Below are positions 6,366 through 7,941 of a stretch of DNA of 7,941 bases, one piece after another (positions within the stretch are counted from its first letter, which is position 1; each line of letters begins with the position of its first letter). Below the pieces are notes generated by a model. It was given only the letters and a program-made list of their open reading frames with translations, had not been told where the DNA came from and ran no database searches. Both the position numbers and the translations under genes were made by a program. This stretch comes from an uncultured bacterium (GTDB lineage Bacteria; Cyanobacteriota; Vampirovibrionia; Gastranaerophilales; Gastranaerophilaceae), in contig CAMVQX010000073.1 in assembly GCA_947169755.1 (NCBI GenBank), positions 1 to 7,941 of the forward strand, read 5' to 3'.

Positions 6366-7941
6366 TATTCACCTTCACTTTCATCTTGAGGGTAAAGCGC
6401 ATCTAAATCTGCCATTTCAAATGCGTTATTTTCACCTGATACCATATTAATTGGCAAATCACCAATCATAGGATTAACGGATAAATCATTTTCTTGAGGT
6501 TCTTCATTGGAAACATAACTATTTCTATTGGTATCAAAATTAAAATTAATACCGTATTTCGACGCTATATATTTTGCATGAGCAATACAAATATCTGCTT
6601 TCTCATATTGCTGTTTAAACATCATAATTTTATACATATTATACTTAAACAGCATTAAAAGATACTCTCCTGTACTATTATTTTTTTCTAACTGTATGAG
6701 TGAATTATTTACGATTCCAAAAGCAACGTCATAATTACCTTGTTTCAAGTGCAATTCACTCATTACGTACCAAGCGGCAAATAACACAACCGTCATGCCT
6801 TTATTACCGCTCTCCCGAATAATGTTAAAAATAATAAACTCAGCCTTTTTGAACAAGCCAATATTCAAATAGGCATACGCAATCATCAAATCCGCAAAAA
6901 TTTCAAGTTGTTTAATATTTGCACTTTTAGCGGCAACTTTAGCTTTGTAAACATATTCTGCAAAAATTTTATTATCACCTTTATTTTCAACAAATGCGCT
7001 TACAATATTTAAAATAACCCATCCGAACTTATCTTCCGGAACAATATCATATTGCAGATTTCCAATTTCTTTTCCATGAATCAAGTTTTCAAGTTCAATA
7101 AACAAATCAAATGATGCCGGAATAAAACTCATTTCATTCCTTACAATACCCAGAAAATCTCTGACATTTCCGCCCATAGACATAACGTTTGTCAAGGCTA
7201 CATAACCTACAGAATCTACTAATAATTGTCTAAAATCTTCATCAGAAAAATAATCAGGTTTCAGTGCGGCAAGATTTTCATCTGTAATAACACTCAAAAC
7301 TTTATACCCTACATCCAGACAATCCGTCAACGATCCAATATTAAAAAGAATTTGAATATGAATAATTGACATTAAGAAGAAATACTTATTGAAGTTATCA
7401 TCCGCAGGATTAATTGATGAAGACGGAAGCATTGACAAAACTTTATGCATCAAATCCAATGCGTGGTTATATGAACCTGAATTAATCGCACCATCAATCA
7501 TCTTATTACAAAGTCTAATTATTCTGTCAGTATCAGCAGTACTCTCAATGTGTGCAAGCGTTGTCTGAACTATATCAGAATTTTTGCTCGGTTCATATTC
7601 CATAAGATTTTCTGCAATATTTTCATATATTTTTGTCTTATATTCAGCTATCTCAGCTTCCTTATCAGGATCTTCATTTTTATCTAGAATTTGCAATATT
7701 CTTTCAGCACAAGAAATATATGCTGGGAAATCACCAAATGACAAATTAGCTTCCGCAAGCTGCTTCCACTCATTGCGTTCTTTATCATCTTCTTCTAACA
7801 AACCATAGAGATAAGCCTCAGTAGGACTTGGGATACCGCTATCATCCAAAACTTTATCGAATAAGTCTTGTGCAATTTCTCTTAAATAAATCGGACTGAT
7901 TGTAGAAAGCAAATTTCTTCTCAACAGATTATAATTAGGGA
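6365..7941 (-). CDS. TPR-like helical repeat protein, 5' end beyond the window
   Basis: I do not recognise a named family. The frame stays open through the right edge. The only start candidate near it, a TTG at 7924-7922, has no Shine-Dalgarno, and in-frame codons for P-N-Y-N-L precede it, so the gene very probably begins outside and at least 524 residues are seen. Residue numbers here count from that TTG. The protein is almost wholly helical. Degenerate TPR-like helix pairs occur at about 53-80 (AEANLSFGDFPAYISCAERIL), 341-370 (AYAYLNIGLFKKAEFIIFNI), 384-415 (SELHLKQGNYDVAFGIVNNS) and 424-455. A polar, acidic tail (about 460-519) looks disordered. There are no membrane segments. The opening LLRRNLLSTISPIYLREIAQ resembles the linker that follows the ATPase module in large AAA/NACHT-type sensor proteins with C-terminal TPRs, but this is speculative. 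It overlaps glgA by one base and so shares its operon. Confidence 0.8.
   Translation of the reverse strand, partial: PNYNLLRRNLLSTISPIYLREIAQDLFDKVLDDSGIPSPTEAYLYGLLEEDDKERNEWKQLAEANLSFGDFPAYISCAERILQILDKNEDPDKEAEIAEYKTKIYENIAENLMEYEPSKNSDIVQTTLAHIESTADTDRIIRLCNKMIDGAINSGSYNHALDLMHKVLSMLPSSSINPADDNFNKYFFLMSIIHIQILFNIGSLTDCLDVGYKVLSVITDENLAALKPDYFSDEDFRQLLVDSVGYVALTNVMSMGGNVRDFLGIVRNEMSFIPASFDLFIELENLIHGKEIGNLQYDIVPEDKFGWVILNIVSAFVENKGDNKIFAEYVYKAKVAAKSANIKQLEIFADLMIAYAYLNIGLFKKAEFIIFNIIRESGNKGMTVVLFAAWYVMSELHLKQGNYDVAFGIVNNSLIQLEKNNSTGEYLLMLFKYNMYKIMMFKQQYEKADICIAHAKYIASKYGINFNFDTNRNSYVSNEEPQENDLSVNPMIGDLPINMVSGENNAFEMADLDALYPQDESEGE

Noticed and set aside
7922..7924. TTG as the real start of the helical repeat protein
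   Set aside because: No Shine-Dalgarno precedes it and the frame is open for all bases upstream to the window edge; the gene is more likely 5'-truncated by the window.

Overview
The window is AT-rich (roughly one third G+C by eye), densely packed bacterial DNA with seven protein genes. Six run on the minus strand and one on the plus strand. I see no tRNA, rRNA, CRISPR array, insertion sequence or phage gene. The low G+C, FtsE/FtsX with a bacterial-type glycogen synthase, and a Q/P/Y-rich HEAT-like protein together suggest Candidatus Gastranaerophilales (Vampirovibrionia, formerly Melainabacteria) from an animal gut. That assignment is inference from recollection of such genomes. A low-GC Firmicute or another uncultured gut lineage is not excluded.

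Block 1 (2658 down to 1, minus strand) is a tight cluster. It runs: C-terminal transketolase subunit, ftsE, ftsX, then the first 33 codons of a receiver-like (response-regulator-type) protein cut by the window edge. The junctions are a 9-nt gap, an 8-nt overlap and a 3-nt gap. The Shine-Dalgarno sequences of ftsE, ftsX and the last gene lie in or at the end of the preceding gene, so this reads as one operon. A strong-looking extended -10 promoter sits directly ahead of the transketolase gene and would leave only about four leader bases.

Block 2 (2659-4051) holds a divergent AT-rich intergenic region, one plus-strand gene, and a shared hairpin. The gene encodes a soluble protein with a glutamine/proline/tyrosine-rich N-terminal half carrying a CPPCPPC cluster and a HEAT-like helical C-terminal half. 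The 11-bp perfect hairpin lies between its stop and the stop of the converging operon.

Block 3 (7941 down to 4052, minus strand) is a second overlapping operon: a TPR-like helical repeat protein whose true start lies outside the window, glycogen synthase glgA (1-nt overlap), and an EamA/DMT-family ten-helix transporter (14-nt overlap). The first block couples central sugar-phosphate metabolism with the FtsEX division complex. The second couples glycogen synthesis with a membrane permease and a probable scaffold or sensor protein.

I found no clear evidence of a wholly new system. The points most worth a second look are the CPPCPPC/HEAT protein, the probable leaderless transketolase half-subunit away from its partner, the truncated helical repeat protein in front of glgA, and the atypical receiver start after ftsX.
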